Shown one piece after another: positions 1-7,211 of a stretch of DNA of 14,359 nt. How positions within the stretch are numbered: the first letter of the stretch is position 1; the number at the start of each line of letters is the position of its first letter. The stretch is taken from contig JAJFMS010000063.1 of the NCBI GenBank assembly GCA_020696885.1, positions 1-14,359 of the forward strand, given 5' to 3'. The position numbers and the translations under genes are program-made. This DNA is from Armatimonadota bacterium (GTDB lineage: Bacteria > Armatimonadota > SYMT01). Under the pieces are notes generated by a model that did no database searches, was not told the DNA's origin, and worked only from the letters and a program-made list of their open reading frames with translations.

Positions 1-136
1 ACAAGGGGTTCCTTGCTTGCGGCTGCTTCCAGGCTCAAGTTTGAACCGGGTGGCGGCGATAGAACAATGATCGGGTGTTGAGATCGGCCGGCCGAGCGCG
101 TGGCCAGAGCGCATTCAGGGAGTCAGGACGCCTCCG

Positions 137-1342
137 ATGTATACGACGGCGAAGACCATAGCGGGCGCCGCAGTTCTCGTGAGTCTATTTACGGCAAACA
201 GCGCCCGGGCGTTCGAGCCCGGACGCCCTTTCGACCGTGTCTCCACCTCTTCCAAAGATTCTGTCTGGGCCTACCGGCGGATCGCGGGGCTGGAGCGCGC
301 GGGGTTCGCTACGGGAAGTCCTGACGACACCTTCAATGGTCGCCGCGAGCTCACCCGGTATGAGTTCGCCGTGGCGGTGGAGCGGATCTACCGCTCCCTG
401 CAGCCGCGCGTGCTGCATGCCACCGAAACCGGCACCCTCCGCCAATCCCTCTTCCAGTTCCGCCGCCTCCTGGCGGAGTTCGCGCCGGACATCGCCGAGC
501 TCGGTCACGACGTTACGGAGATGCAGACCCAGGTGGAAGCGCTGGACCAGCGCCTCGAGCGCCTGGAGAGCAGCCCGAGCGCGCCGACCGGCCCCCGGTT
601 CCGGGACCGCGAGTTCGGCGGGGACCTGCGGGCGCGCGGCCTGAGCCTCAGCGACCGGGGCGCCTCTCCGGCGCTCAATGATCCGTTCGGGCTCACGGCG
701 CTTCCCGCCTCGCTCCAGGCGTTCCGGCCCAGCGGCGGCTTCGGCCTCCAGCCCGGCCTCGCGGCGAGGCTGGGCGCGGCGCGCATCGGCTTGAAGGTGG
801 AGGGACCGGACCCGCTGGGGACCGTCCAGAACCTCCCGCTCGAAGACCCTGCGGACGGCCTGGGCTTCCAGGCCCAGCTCAGCCTCCCTCTCGGCAGCTA
901 CTGGCTCAGTGCCTTCTACGGGCGCGAGACGGCGATGGCGGACCGTTACGGCCTCGGCAATCCCTACTTCCAGTTGGGCGCGGCTTCCGGCCTCGGCGGC
1001 GCGGTGAGCGGTAACCTGAGCGAGCGCCTGGCGTTCCGGCTGGAAACGGCCCGGTTCCAATCGCTGGCGGACGACCTGCAGCGGATGATCTACCTGAAGG
1101 GCGGCCTCCGCTACGCGCTGGGCAACGGCTACAGCGTGGACCTGGGCTACGAGCACAGCCGCCAGTTCGGCCTGCCCGGCTCGATGCGGGACGGCATGGC
1201 CTACACCCTGGGCGTGGGACGAAACTTCGGGCGCAACACCAGCCTCCGCCTCCTCTACCGCGTCTACGGCGACACCGACGGCGCCGCCGGCAAGGGCGAC
1301 AACGACTCCAGCGCGGTGACACAGTTAACCGTGAAGTTCTAA
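137..1342 (+). CDS. SLH-domain envelope protein with porin-like C-terminus
   Basis: The 401-aa protein opens with a Sec signal peptide (hydrophobic stretch about residues 8-21, likely cut after NSARA, residue 25). One S-layer-homology-like domain follows at about 31-88: the stretch around VWAYRRIAGLERAGFATG and the LTRYEFAVAVERI helix match the usual SLH pattern. Residues about 117-146 are heptad-like and probably form a coiled coil. From about 155 to the end the sequence alternates short polar/hydrophobic segments rich in G, L, Y and F and ends in an aromatic residue (TVKF), as in outer-membrane beta barrels. SLH + coiled coil + barrel is the layout of porin-like proteins that tether the outer membrane to the cell wall, so an envelope role is inferred. 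The ATG start fits the signal peptide; a weak AGGA lies about 10 nt upstream. A terminator follows, so it is probably monocistronic. Confidence 0.82.
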   Translation: MYTTAKTIAGAAVLVSLFTANSARAFEPGRPFDRVSTSSKDSVWAYRRIAGLERAGFATGSPDDTFNGRRELTRYEFAVAVERIYRSLQPRVLHATETGTLRQSLFQFRRLLAEFAPDIAELGHDVTEMQTQVEALDQRLERLESSPSAPTGPRFRDREFGGDLRARGLSLSDRGASPALNDPFGLTALPASLQAFRPSGGFGLQPGLAARLGAARIGLKVEGPDPLGTVQNLPLEDPADGLGFQAQLSLPLGSYWLSAFYGRETAMADRYGLGNPYFQLGAASGLGGAVSGNLSERLAFRLETARFQSLADDLQRMIYLKGGLRYALGNGYSVDLGYEHSRQFGLPGSMRDGMAYTLGVGRNFGRNTSLRLLYRVYGDTDGAAGKGDNDSSAVTQLTVKF

Positions 1343-1369
1343 CCACCGCCGGTTTTTGGATTTGGAAAG

Positions 1370-1400
1370 GCCCCCGGAGCGCAGACCGCGTTCCGGGGGC
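1370..1400 (+). terminator. Intrinsic terminator after the SLH protein gene
   Basis: A perfect 9-bp GC stem (GCCCCCGGA at 1370-1378 with TCCGGGGGC at 1392-1400) encloses a 13-nt loop and is followed by TTTCT. It starts 28 nt past the stop of the SLH gene and ends before the next gene, so it should separate the two transcripts. Confidence 0.85.
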
Positions 1401-1482
1401 TTTCTCCGTCTGCCCCGTGAGCCCGAAACGAGGAAGACTGAGGCGGAGGGGAGTAAGGGAGTGTGGGAGCGGAGAAGCGCTG

Positions 1483-3912
1483 ATGAACGCCGAGAGCCTC
1501 AACCTGGCCCAGATCAAGCTCGCCGAGCTCGCCCGGCAGCGAGAGCGCCTGCACGCGCACTATGCCGCAGTGGAATCCAGGGCACGGGAAGCCGGGTCCC
1601 CGCTGGAGCGGCTGCGTGTGCTCCACGATGGGCTGGCCGAAGCCCGTTTCGCCGGGAAGCCGCTGCACCCGGCGGCCGCCAACCTGGACCTCCTCTTCTT
1701 CGAGGCTGCGGTGGGCAGCGTCTCGCCGGAGCTGGTGCAGGACTGGACCGAGCGCCTGGAGCATGACCTGGTGCAGGGACGCCTGCGCGCCGAGTTCGCG
1801 CACCTGTTCGGCCGGCTCCTGGAAGAGTGGGCCGACCCGCCCGCGTCGAGCGAGGCCGTGGAGCCCAGTCCGGCGCGCGAGCCGCCGGACTGGTCGTTCC
1901 TCTGGAGCGAGGAGGGCGAGGCCGTCGAGCTTCCGTTCCTGCAGGGGCTGCAGACCCGTCACACCCGGATGCTCGATCCGGTGCGACGGGCGGTGCGGGA
2001 GTACGGCGAGGGCGCTAGCCGCGCGCCGGTAACGCTGGACGAGGCGAAGGCGGTGCTGCGGACCGTAGCCGGCAGCATCTACCGCCCACCCGCCCTGCGC
2101 CGGCAAGCGCGGGACGTTCTGGCGGACGAGACCCAGGTCTCCGAGTACGCGGGCGTGCTCACCATTCTGCTCCAGAACCTGGAAGAGTGGAGCTGGCCCG
2201 AGCAGGGGCTCACGTTCCGCTCGCTCTGGATCCGGAACAAGTGGCGCCCCTATCTGGACGAAGGGCTGCTGACGCTGCTACTGATCCACCTGACCGGCCT
2301 GCGGTGGGGGATGAAGCTGAAGCAGCTCCACCGGCAGCACGTCAACACCCCCACCGGTATCGGTGCCCTCCGCGGTACTAACCCGGGCGCCGAGGAGACC
2401 GGCGCGGAGCCGGAAGCGTGGGACGAGCAGGTTAGCTACTTCGGGGACGGAGGCGGTGAGGTGGACGAGATCCACCAGGCCCGCCTCGGCCAGTACGGCG
2501 AGTTCTTCCTGCCGATGATTCCACACTCCCCGTTCAGCCTGGCCAGCGCGGGCGGGTACGGCGGCGGTTACGGTGGGGCGGCCCGATCACTCGAGACCCC
2601 GTCCGTCCACGAAAACCTGCTGGCTACCCTGAACGGCGAGATCCGGTTCCACCAGCACGCCCAACCGGACGCGCCGCTCTGGGTGGTGCAGACGGACCTG
2701 CGAGACTACTACCTGCGGATTCCGCACGCGGTGTTTCACCAGCTCTTCGATGGGCTGGGCTTCCCACCGGTGTGGGAAGGGTTCCTGCGCCGCTACCTCG
2801 CGGTCACCCTGAATACGGACGACGGCCTCCACCCGGTGCGGCGGGGAGTGCTGCTGGACCACTTGCTGGGAGCCGTGCTGGCGGACTGGCTGCTCCTCCT
2901 GTTGGATCTTCACGTGGCGGACCGCTCCGGCATCCGGACCCTGCGACTGGTGGACGATATCTACCTCGTCTCCCCGTCCGCAGAGCAGGCACAGCAAGGC
3001 TGGGAAGCGATTCGCGAGTTCTGCGAGGCGACCGGCCTGCAGACCAACGAGCGGAAGTCCGGCGCCGTTTGCCTGGGGGATGTTGGCGCCGCCTCCCCGG
3101 GCCTGCCGCCCGGCGCCCCGCGCTGGGGCCTGCTGCGCCTCCAGCCGGATGGGCAGTGGGAGGTGGACGACGAGGCGTTCACCCCACTCCGGGACTGGAT
3201 GCGCCGACAGGCCGCGGACGATCCGACGGTCCTGGGAATGGTGGCGCGGTACAACGGCCACGTCACCTTCGTGCAGCGCAGCCTGGGACTTTCGGTCCGC
3301 CTGGGCGAAGAGCACCTGGAGCGGGTGGGAGAGCGGTTGGGCCAGCTCCACCGGGAGCTGTTCGGGGAGGGGCAGGGCCTGGCGGGGGAGATCCGACGCC
3401 GGGTAGCTGCCCGCCTGCCGGACCTACCACCGGAGACAGCCGCGCTGCCGGAAGCACTCTTCTACTGGCCGATCACCGCCGGGGGTCTGGGCCTCCTCCA
3501 CCCCCTGGTGCCGCTGGCCGGCTTCCGTAAGGGGCGCTCTAAGTTCACGCCGCAGGCTCCCGAGCCCGGCACGCGGGAATCGAGTCCGTGGGAGTGGACC
3601 GGCTTCTACAACACCCTGATGGCGACCCTTCCGCTCGAAGGCCCCGAGCCGACCCCCGCCCTGGAAGGCCTGCAGAACGACTTCATCCGCCGCGGCGGGG
3701 AGGTGGCGGGACGGGAGCAAACCGCGCTTAGCGCCTACTGGCGGTGGATCGTTTACACTTACGGGCCGTCGCTGCTGCAAGCGCTGGGAACGTTCCGGTT
3801 CCTGCTTACGGAGCTGGTGCCGCTCCAGTTGATCCTGGAGAACCAGTTGGAGGCGTCCTCAATGGACGACGCGGACGCGGGCTCCACCTCCCAGGACGAC
3901 GTGCCGTTCTGA
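1483..3912 (+). CDS. Large reverse transcriptase, rvt-family-like (stand-alone cellular RT)
   Basis: The 809-aa protein carries an RT palm. Motif A is VQTDLRDYY (D405, Y409). Motif B is degenerate (RRGVLLDHLLGAVLADW, from about 453). Motif C is LRLVDDIYLV (D491, D492). Motif D is TNERK (N522, K525). Motif E is RWGLL (W548). Both catalytic positions are intact. About 400 residues precede the palm: a helical, coiled-coil-like N-terminus and a Gly/Tyr-rich loop at about 357-365. A long C-terminal region contains GGLGLLHP. From family knowledge, the length, the N-terminal helical domain, the RG...H..L motif B, the L-[RH/V]-DD motif C and the GGLGL..P segment suit rvt, single-copy RT genes known mainly in fungi and a few bacteria. 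It is not a group II intron RT (no maturase or HNH) nor an obvious retron. The start is ATG 1483, with GGAG 8 nt upstream; a GTG at 1417 in the same frame would add 22 basic residues but has no ribosome site. RT is certain; rvt assignment is by eye. Confidence 0.88.
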   Translation: MNAESLNLAQIKLAELARQRERLHAHYAAVESRAREAGSPLERLRVLHDGLAEARFAGKPLHPAAANLDLLFFEAAVGSVSPELVQDWTERLEHDLVQGRLRAEFAHLFGRLLEEWADPPASSEAVEPSPAREPPDWSFLWSEEGEAVELPFLQGLQTRHTRMLDPVRRAVREYGEGASRAPVTLDEAKAVLRTVAGSIYRPPALRRQARDVLADETQVSEYAGVLTILLQNLEEWSWPEQGLTFRSLWIRNKWRPYLDEGLLTLLLIHLTGLRWGMKLKQLHRQHVNTPTGIGALRGTNPGAEETGAEPEAWDEQVSYFGDGGGEVDEIHQARLGQYGEFFLPMIPHSPFSLASAGGYGGGYGGAARSLETPSVHENLLATLNGEIRFHQHAQPDAPLWVVQTDLRDYYLRIPHAVFHQLFDGLGFPPVWEGFLRRYLAVTLNTDDGLHPVRRGVLLDHLLGAVLADWLLLLLDLHVADRSGIRTLRLVDDIYLVSPSAEQAQQGWEAIREFCEATGLQTNERKSGAVCLGDVGAASPGLPPGAPRWGLLRLQPDGQWEVDDEAFTPLRDWMRRQAADDPTVLGMVARYNGHVTFVQRSLGLSVRLGEEHLERVGERLGQLHRELFGEGQGLAGEIRRRVAARLPDLPPETAALPEALFYWPITAGGLGLLHPLVPLAGFRKGRSKFTPQAPEPGTRESSPWEWTGFYNTLMATLPLEGPEPTPALEGLQNDFIRRGGEVAGREQTALSAYWRWIVYTYGPSLLQALGTFRFLLTELVPLQLILENQLEASSMDDADAGSTSQDDVPF

Positions 3913-3987
3913 GGGCCGAGGGTAACCTTCTGCCCCGGCCCGTTGTCCAACGTTCAGACCGCGAGCCGCGGGTGCGAGGAGGGTGCG

Positions 3988-4848
3988 ATGGATTCCTTAC
4001 GTTGGATAGGCGCGTTGAGCACGATGGTCCTGGCGTCCGTGGCGCTAACGGCCCGTGCGGAGCCTCCCGCAGCGGCGCCCGCTCAGCCGGACACGCTTCC
4101 GGTGACGCGGACTTCCGGGGACCTGAAGCTGACCTTCACGCGGTTGGAGCTGATCCCGCCGCCGCCCGGTGCGGACCTGGACGACCCGAACGAAGCGAGC
4201 TGGACCCGCTTGGCGTTCCGCCCGGAATGGGGCGGACGCTCCCTGCGCGAGTGGGTGACACAGCAGGTAACCGTTACGGACGCCTCCGGCCGCACCTATT
4301 CACCGCGGCGGCTCTCCACCTACCTGGGCAAAGACGAGGGCGCGATCACCTTCCCGGGGCCGGTGTGGCGGCTGGACCAGCCGTGGACGGTGCGGATCGA
4401 GCTGGCGCGCACCTCGCCGGTGCAGAGCTACGATTTCTGGAACGTCTACAACCCGGATGAGATTCTTACCGTCCGGGCGCTCCAGGTACCGGCGACCGGC
4501 CGGATAGTAACCCTGGGACAGATGGCCGAGGCGCAGGGCGCCAAGGTGCAGCTCCTCGGCTTTGCGGCGGGCGACACGGAGCTGCCGGGCGCGATCCCGG
4601 TGAAGTATCCGTTCCCGACGCTCCACTGGCGGGTCGAGCGCCCAAAGGGGGTCCACGTGACGTTCCTCCGGGCCACGGACGCCAACGGGGCGGTGATCCA
4701 GCCCAAGGGTGCCGCCTCCGGCACGGGCCGCGGCGGCGAGCGGTACGCCCGAGAGCTGCTGGTGCCAGCGGGGACCGGCGAGGTGTACGTGGCGTTTGGC
4801 GTCCACAAGAGCCGCTTCTTCGAGCTCACCGCCGTTCCTTCACCCTAA
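3988..4848 (+). CDS. Secreted protein of unknown function, beta-rich
   Basis: The 286-aa protein has a Sec signal peptide (hydrophobic about 6-20, likely cut after TARA at residue 24), then an Ala/Pro-rich linker. The mature part has two similarly sized beta-rich halves. The first (about 43-150) contains LKLTFTRLELI, TRLAFRPEW and VTVTDASGRTY. The second (about 172-286) contains AKVQLLGFAAG, LHWRVE and VTFLRATDANGAV. This suggests two Ig-like or DUF4352-like sandwich domains, possibly a tandem duplication; that is inference. There is no enzyme motif, Cys pair or lipobox. The start is ATG 3988, with AGGAGG at 3977-3982 five nt upstream; a TTG at 3943 in frame is less likely because it would bury the signal peptide. 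It lies 75 nt after the RT gene in the same direction, and its stop lies almost directly against the decayed helicase. I do not recognise the family. Confidence 0.75.
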   Translation: MDSLRWIGALSTMVLASVALTARAEPPAAAPAQPDTLPVTRTSGDLKLTFTRLELIPPPPGADLDDPNEASWTRLAFRPEWGGRSLREWVTQQVTVTDASGRTYSPRRLSTYLGKDEGAITFPGPVWRLDQPWTVRIELARTSPVQSYDFWNVYNPDEILTVRALQVPATGRIVTLGQMAEAQGAKVQLLGFAAGDTELPGAIPVKYPFPTLHWRVERPKGVHVTFLRATDANGAVIQPKGAASGTGRGGERYARELLVPAGTGEVYVAFGVHKSRFFELTAVPSP

Positions 4849-4861
4849 CACCTTCCATGCA

Positions 4862-7127
4862 GGATGGAACGTGCGGCTTTCCGCTGCAGATGCCCCCGGG
4901 ATCCTCACCCATTTCGAGACCACGTTCGGCCGCTATTGGGCTGATCCCGCGTTCCAACCGTACGACCCAAGCCGAGATGCGGAGCGGCTCGATCTGGCGC
5001 TGGGCTCCTATGCGAAACCGGGATAGCTGGAGGATCGGCTGGACGCGTTCCTGGACGTGCCTCCGTGGCCGCATCAGCAGATCATGCTGGACCAGTTGGA
5101 CCTCGAGCGCGTGCGACCGGCTGCGGCGGGAGCGAGGAGAGCTCTCGCTGCTGTTCGTGGCCCATCAGGCGTGGATCCTGCGGTAGGCCCGCCGGCACTT
5201 CCGGAACGTGCTCCGCGACGCGAGCTTCGGCGAGTTGCTCGTGGATGGCAAGCGGCCGCAAGAGTGGCGCCACGTGTTTGCATCGATCCAGTCCCTCTCC
5301 AGCAGCGACCTCGCGGCGATCGAGAGAGACCAGTTCCAGATGGTCGTTCTCGACGAGATGCACCACGTGGCTGCCGCTACTTACACGGCGCTGATGGAGT
5401 ACCTGGAACCGCAGGTACTCCTCGGGTTGAGCGCTACGCCGGAACGGCCGGACGGCGGGGATACGCTGCAGCACTTTGGCGGCCGTATCTCGGCCGAGCT
5501 GCGCCTCTGGGATGCGCTGGAGGCAGGCTTGCTCTGCCCGTTCCACTACTTCGGGCTGCCGTCCGATCTGGATCTGCGCGGTCTGACCTGGGACCGCGGC
5601 GGCTATCGGGAGGGGGAGCTGGAGCAGGCGTATCTGGATGCGGACTGTGAGGAACGGACCAAGAATCAGATCGCCGAGGTGCGGCGGCTGGTGCCGGAGA
5701 TCCGGGAGATGCGAGCTCTCGGGTTCTGCGTTAGCGTGCGACACGCGCAGTTCATGGCGGAGACCTTCCGCAGTGCAGGACTGGAAGCGCCGGCCCTTAC
5801 GGGAGAGACGCCGGTTGAGCTGCGGGAGCGTGCCATCCAGGCGTTGCGCCGAGGCGAGCTCCGGGCACTTTTTACCGTCAACCTCTTCAATGAAGGCGTG
5901 GACATTCCGGAGGTAGACACGCTGCTCCTGCTGCGTTCGATCAGCCGGGGACTCCGCCTCTGCGAGGGAAAACCATGCGTGACCGTCCTGGACTTCATCG
6001 GCCAACACCACCGCCGGTTTCGCTTCGATCGCAACTATCGCGCGCTGACCGGGCTCAGCCTCGCAGAGCTGGAGCGCTCGGTGCGCGACGGGTTTCGCCA
6101 CCTCCCCTCCGGCTGCCACTTTCATCTGGAGCGAGAGCCGCGCGACGCGATCCTTGCCAGCCTGAAGAACGCCATCCCGCGCTCCGCGACCGCGCTCCGC
6201 AGCGAGCTGCGCGCGCTGGGCGACGTGCCCCTTCGCACGTTCCTGGCGGAGACCGGCGCCGAGTTGGGTGACCTCTATCGAGATGGCAGGACCTATACCG
6301 GCCTCCGCAGGTCGGTGGGCTTTCTCGCCGCCGAAGCGCCCCATGAGGAGCGCGTGGTCTCCAGCGGCTTTGAACGCCTCCTCGATCTGGACGATCCGGA
6401 GCTCTTGAGCTGGTACGCCGAACTCCTGCGCCTGCCCCTGCCACCCGGCGTCTCGGAACTCTCCGCGTTGGAGCGCCGAAGTTTGCGGATGCTGCTCCTC
6501 ACGCTCTGGCCGGAGGACCGCGTAGTTGGCGAAGCGGCCCGGGAGGCGACGGATACGCTCTGGCGCCTCGATGCGCTAGCCGACGAAGTTGCGCAACTCT
6601 GCGCGCTGCTGGCGGACCGCTCCCCAAGCTTGCCCCGGTCGCTCGCCCTTCCTGGCTTCGAAGAGACACCGCTCCGCGTCCACTGCAGCTACAGCCGGAA
6701 CGAGGTGTTGGCAGCCCTGGACGTAGAGCGGCCGAGTTCGCTGCGAGAAGGCGTCCGCTATTTCGAAGGGTACCGCACCGACGTCTTCTTCATTACGCTG
6801 CGAAAGCATGAGCAGGAGTACTCTCCCAGCACGCTCTACCACGACCACGTGCTCTCGCCCGAAGAGGTCCACTGGGAATCCCAAAGTCAGACCTGCGAGC
6901 TTTCGCCAACCGGACAGCGATACATTCACCACCAGGATCGGGGAAGCAACGTACTGATGTTCTGCCGAGAAGGACGGCAGGTCGACCGCCGCACCGCGCG
7001 CTACCTTTGCCTCGGTCCGGCCGACTACGTCCGGCACGCGGGAGAGCGCCCGATGCAGATCGTCTGGCGGCTCCGCCATCCGATCCCGACCGCGCTTTAC
7101 GAACGCTTCCGAGCCGCAGCCGGTTAG
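4862..7127 (+). pseudogene. Decayed PLD-SF2 helicase-DUF3427 gene
   Basis: Pieces of one DEAD/DEAH helicase of the type phospholipase-D-like domain + SF2 helicase + DUF3427 can be read in two frames. Frame 2 holds the end of the PLD/linker region from GWNVRLS at 4862 (AFQPYDPSRDAERLDLAL near 4955-5008). A TAG stop at 5024-5026 follows, then the Q-motif-like PWPHQQIMLDQLDLERVR, ending near 5116. The reading then jumps to frame 3 at DRLRRERGELSLLFVAH (from about 5115), skipping the roughly 25-30 residues that should hold Walker A (motif I). A second stop, TAG 5184-5186, falls in ILR*ARRHFRNVLRD, where family members usually have Gln (CAG to TAG). Motif VI is shortened to RSISRGLRL, about 10 residues less than the usual form with QQLGRGLRL. 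The PLD catalytic part upstream is absent; recognisable homology begins about 14 nt after the stop of the preceding gene. Without motif I it cannot be a working helicase. Confidence 0.8.
5208..7127 (+). CDS. Open remnant of helicase: motifs II-VI plus DUF3427 (probably non-functional)
   Basis: This is the uninterrupted 3' part of the decayed helicase, 639 codons from a GTG. It retains motif II as DEMH (residues 49-52), motif III SAT (75-77), and a RecA2 domain with VRHAQFMAETF, VELRERAIQAL, LFTVNLFNEGVDIPEVD and a truncated motif VI (243-254). VLDFIGQHHRRF follows, then a helical linker. The C-terminal DUF3427 region (about 489-639) includes SYSRNEVLAAL, REGVRYFEGYRTDVFFITL, CLGPADYVRHAGERPMQIVW and a final FRAAAG. 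An automatic annotation would probably call this a DUF3427 helicase, but it has no Walker A and no ribosome site before the GTG. The length of the surviving frame suggests recent inactivation, or selection on the C-terminal part. It ends 84 nt before the ATPase gene. Confidence 0.5.
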   Translation: MLRDASFGELLVDGKRPQEWRHVFASIQSLSSSDLAAIERDQFQMVVLDEMHHVAAATYTALMEYLEPQVLLGLSATPERPDGGDTLQHFGGRISAELRLWDALEAGLLCPFHYFGLPSDLDLRGLTWDRGGYREGELEQAYLDADCEERTKNQIAEVRRLVPEIREMRALGFCVSVRHAQFMAETFRSAGLEAPALTGETPVELRERAIQALRRGELRALFTVNLFNEGVDIPEVDTLLLLRSISRGLRLCEGKPCVTVLDFIGQHHRRFRFDRNYRALTGLSLAELERSVRDGFRHLPSGCHFHLEREPRDAILASLKNAIPRSATALRSELRALGDVPLRTFLAETGAELGDLYRDGRTYTGLRRSVGFLAAEAPHEERVVSSGFERLLDLDDPELLSWYAELLRLPLPPGVSELSALERRSLRMLLLTLWPEDRVVGEAAREATDTLWRLDALADEVAQLCALLADRSPSLPRSLALPGFEETPLRVHCSYSRNEVLAALDVERPSSLREGVRYFEGYRTDVFFITLRKHEQEYSPSTLYHDHVLSPEEVHWESQSQTCELSPTGQRYIHHQDRGSNVLMFCREGRQVDRRTARYLCLGPADYVRHAGERPMQIVWRLRHPIPTALYERFRAAAG

Positions 7128-7211
7128 CAGCGCCGACCCGCCGGTTCCAGCGCGGCGCCGGAGGGATCAGGCGTCCGGCACGCAGAACGTGGAGGCAGGA
7201 GACCAGACTCG

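Noticed and set aside
1..136. Possible gene end or promoter at the left edge
   Set aside because: Only a small CAAGG/CCTTG dyad (2-15) is visible, with no clear open frame or promoter boxes.
185..1156. Long open frame on the minus strand opposite the SLH gene
   Set aside because: A high-GC shadow frame rich in R, A, E and Q with no domain; the plus strand has a clear signal peptide and SLH motif.
1417..1482. GTG at 1417 as the start of the RT gene
   Set aside because: It lies only 16 nt after the terminator hairpin and has no ribosome site. ATG 1483 has GGAG at good spacing, and the extra 22 residues are basic, with no family look.
1343..1482. Retron msr-msd RNA upstream of the RT
   Set aside because: The only strong fold is the terminator of the previous gene; no paired a1/a2 repeats or retron layout, and the RT is not retron-like.
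2587..3351. Long minus-strand open frame opposite the RT
   Set aside because: It covers the catalytic RT motifs on the other strand, has no recognisable domain, and its composition is that of a shadow frame.
3913..3941. Weak hairpin after the RT gene (GGGCCG/CGGCCC, 17-nt loop)
   Set aside because: Only 6 bp and no T-tract; not enough to call a terminator.
5082..6344. 420-codon minus-strand open frame opposite the helicase
   Set aside because: The plus strand carries the SF2 helicase motifs; the minus frame shows no family features.
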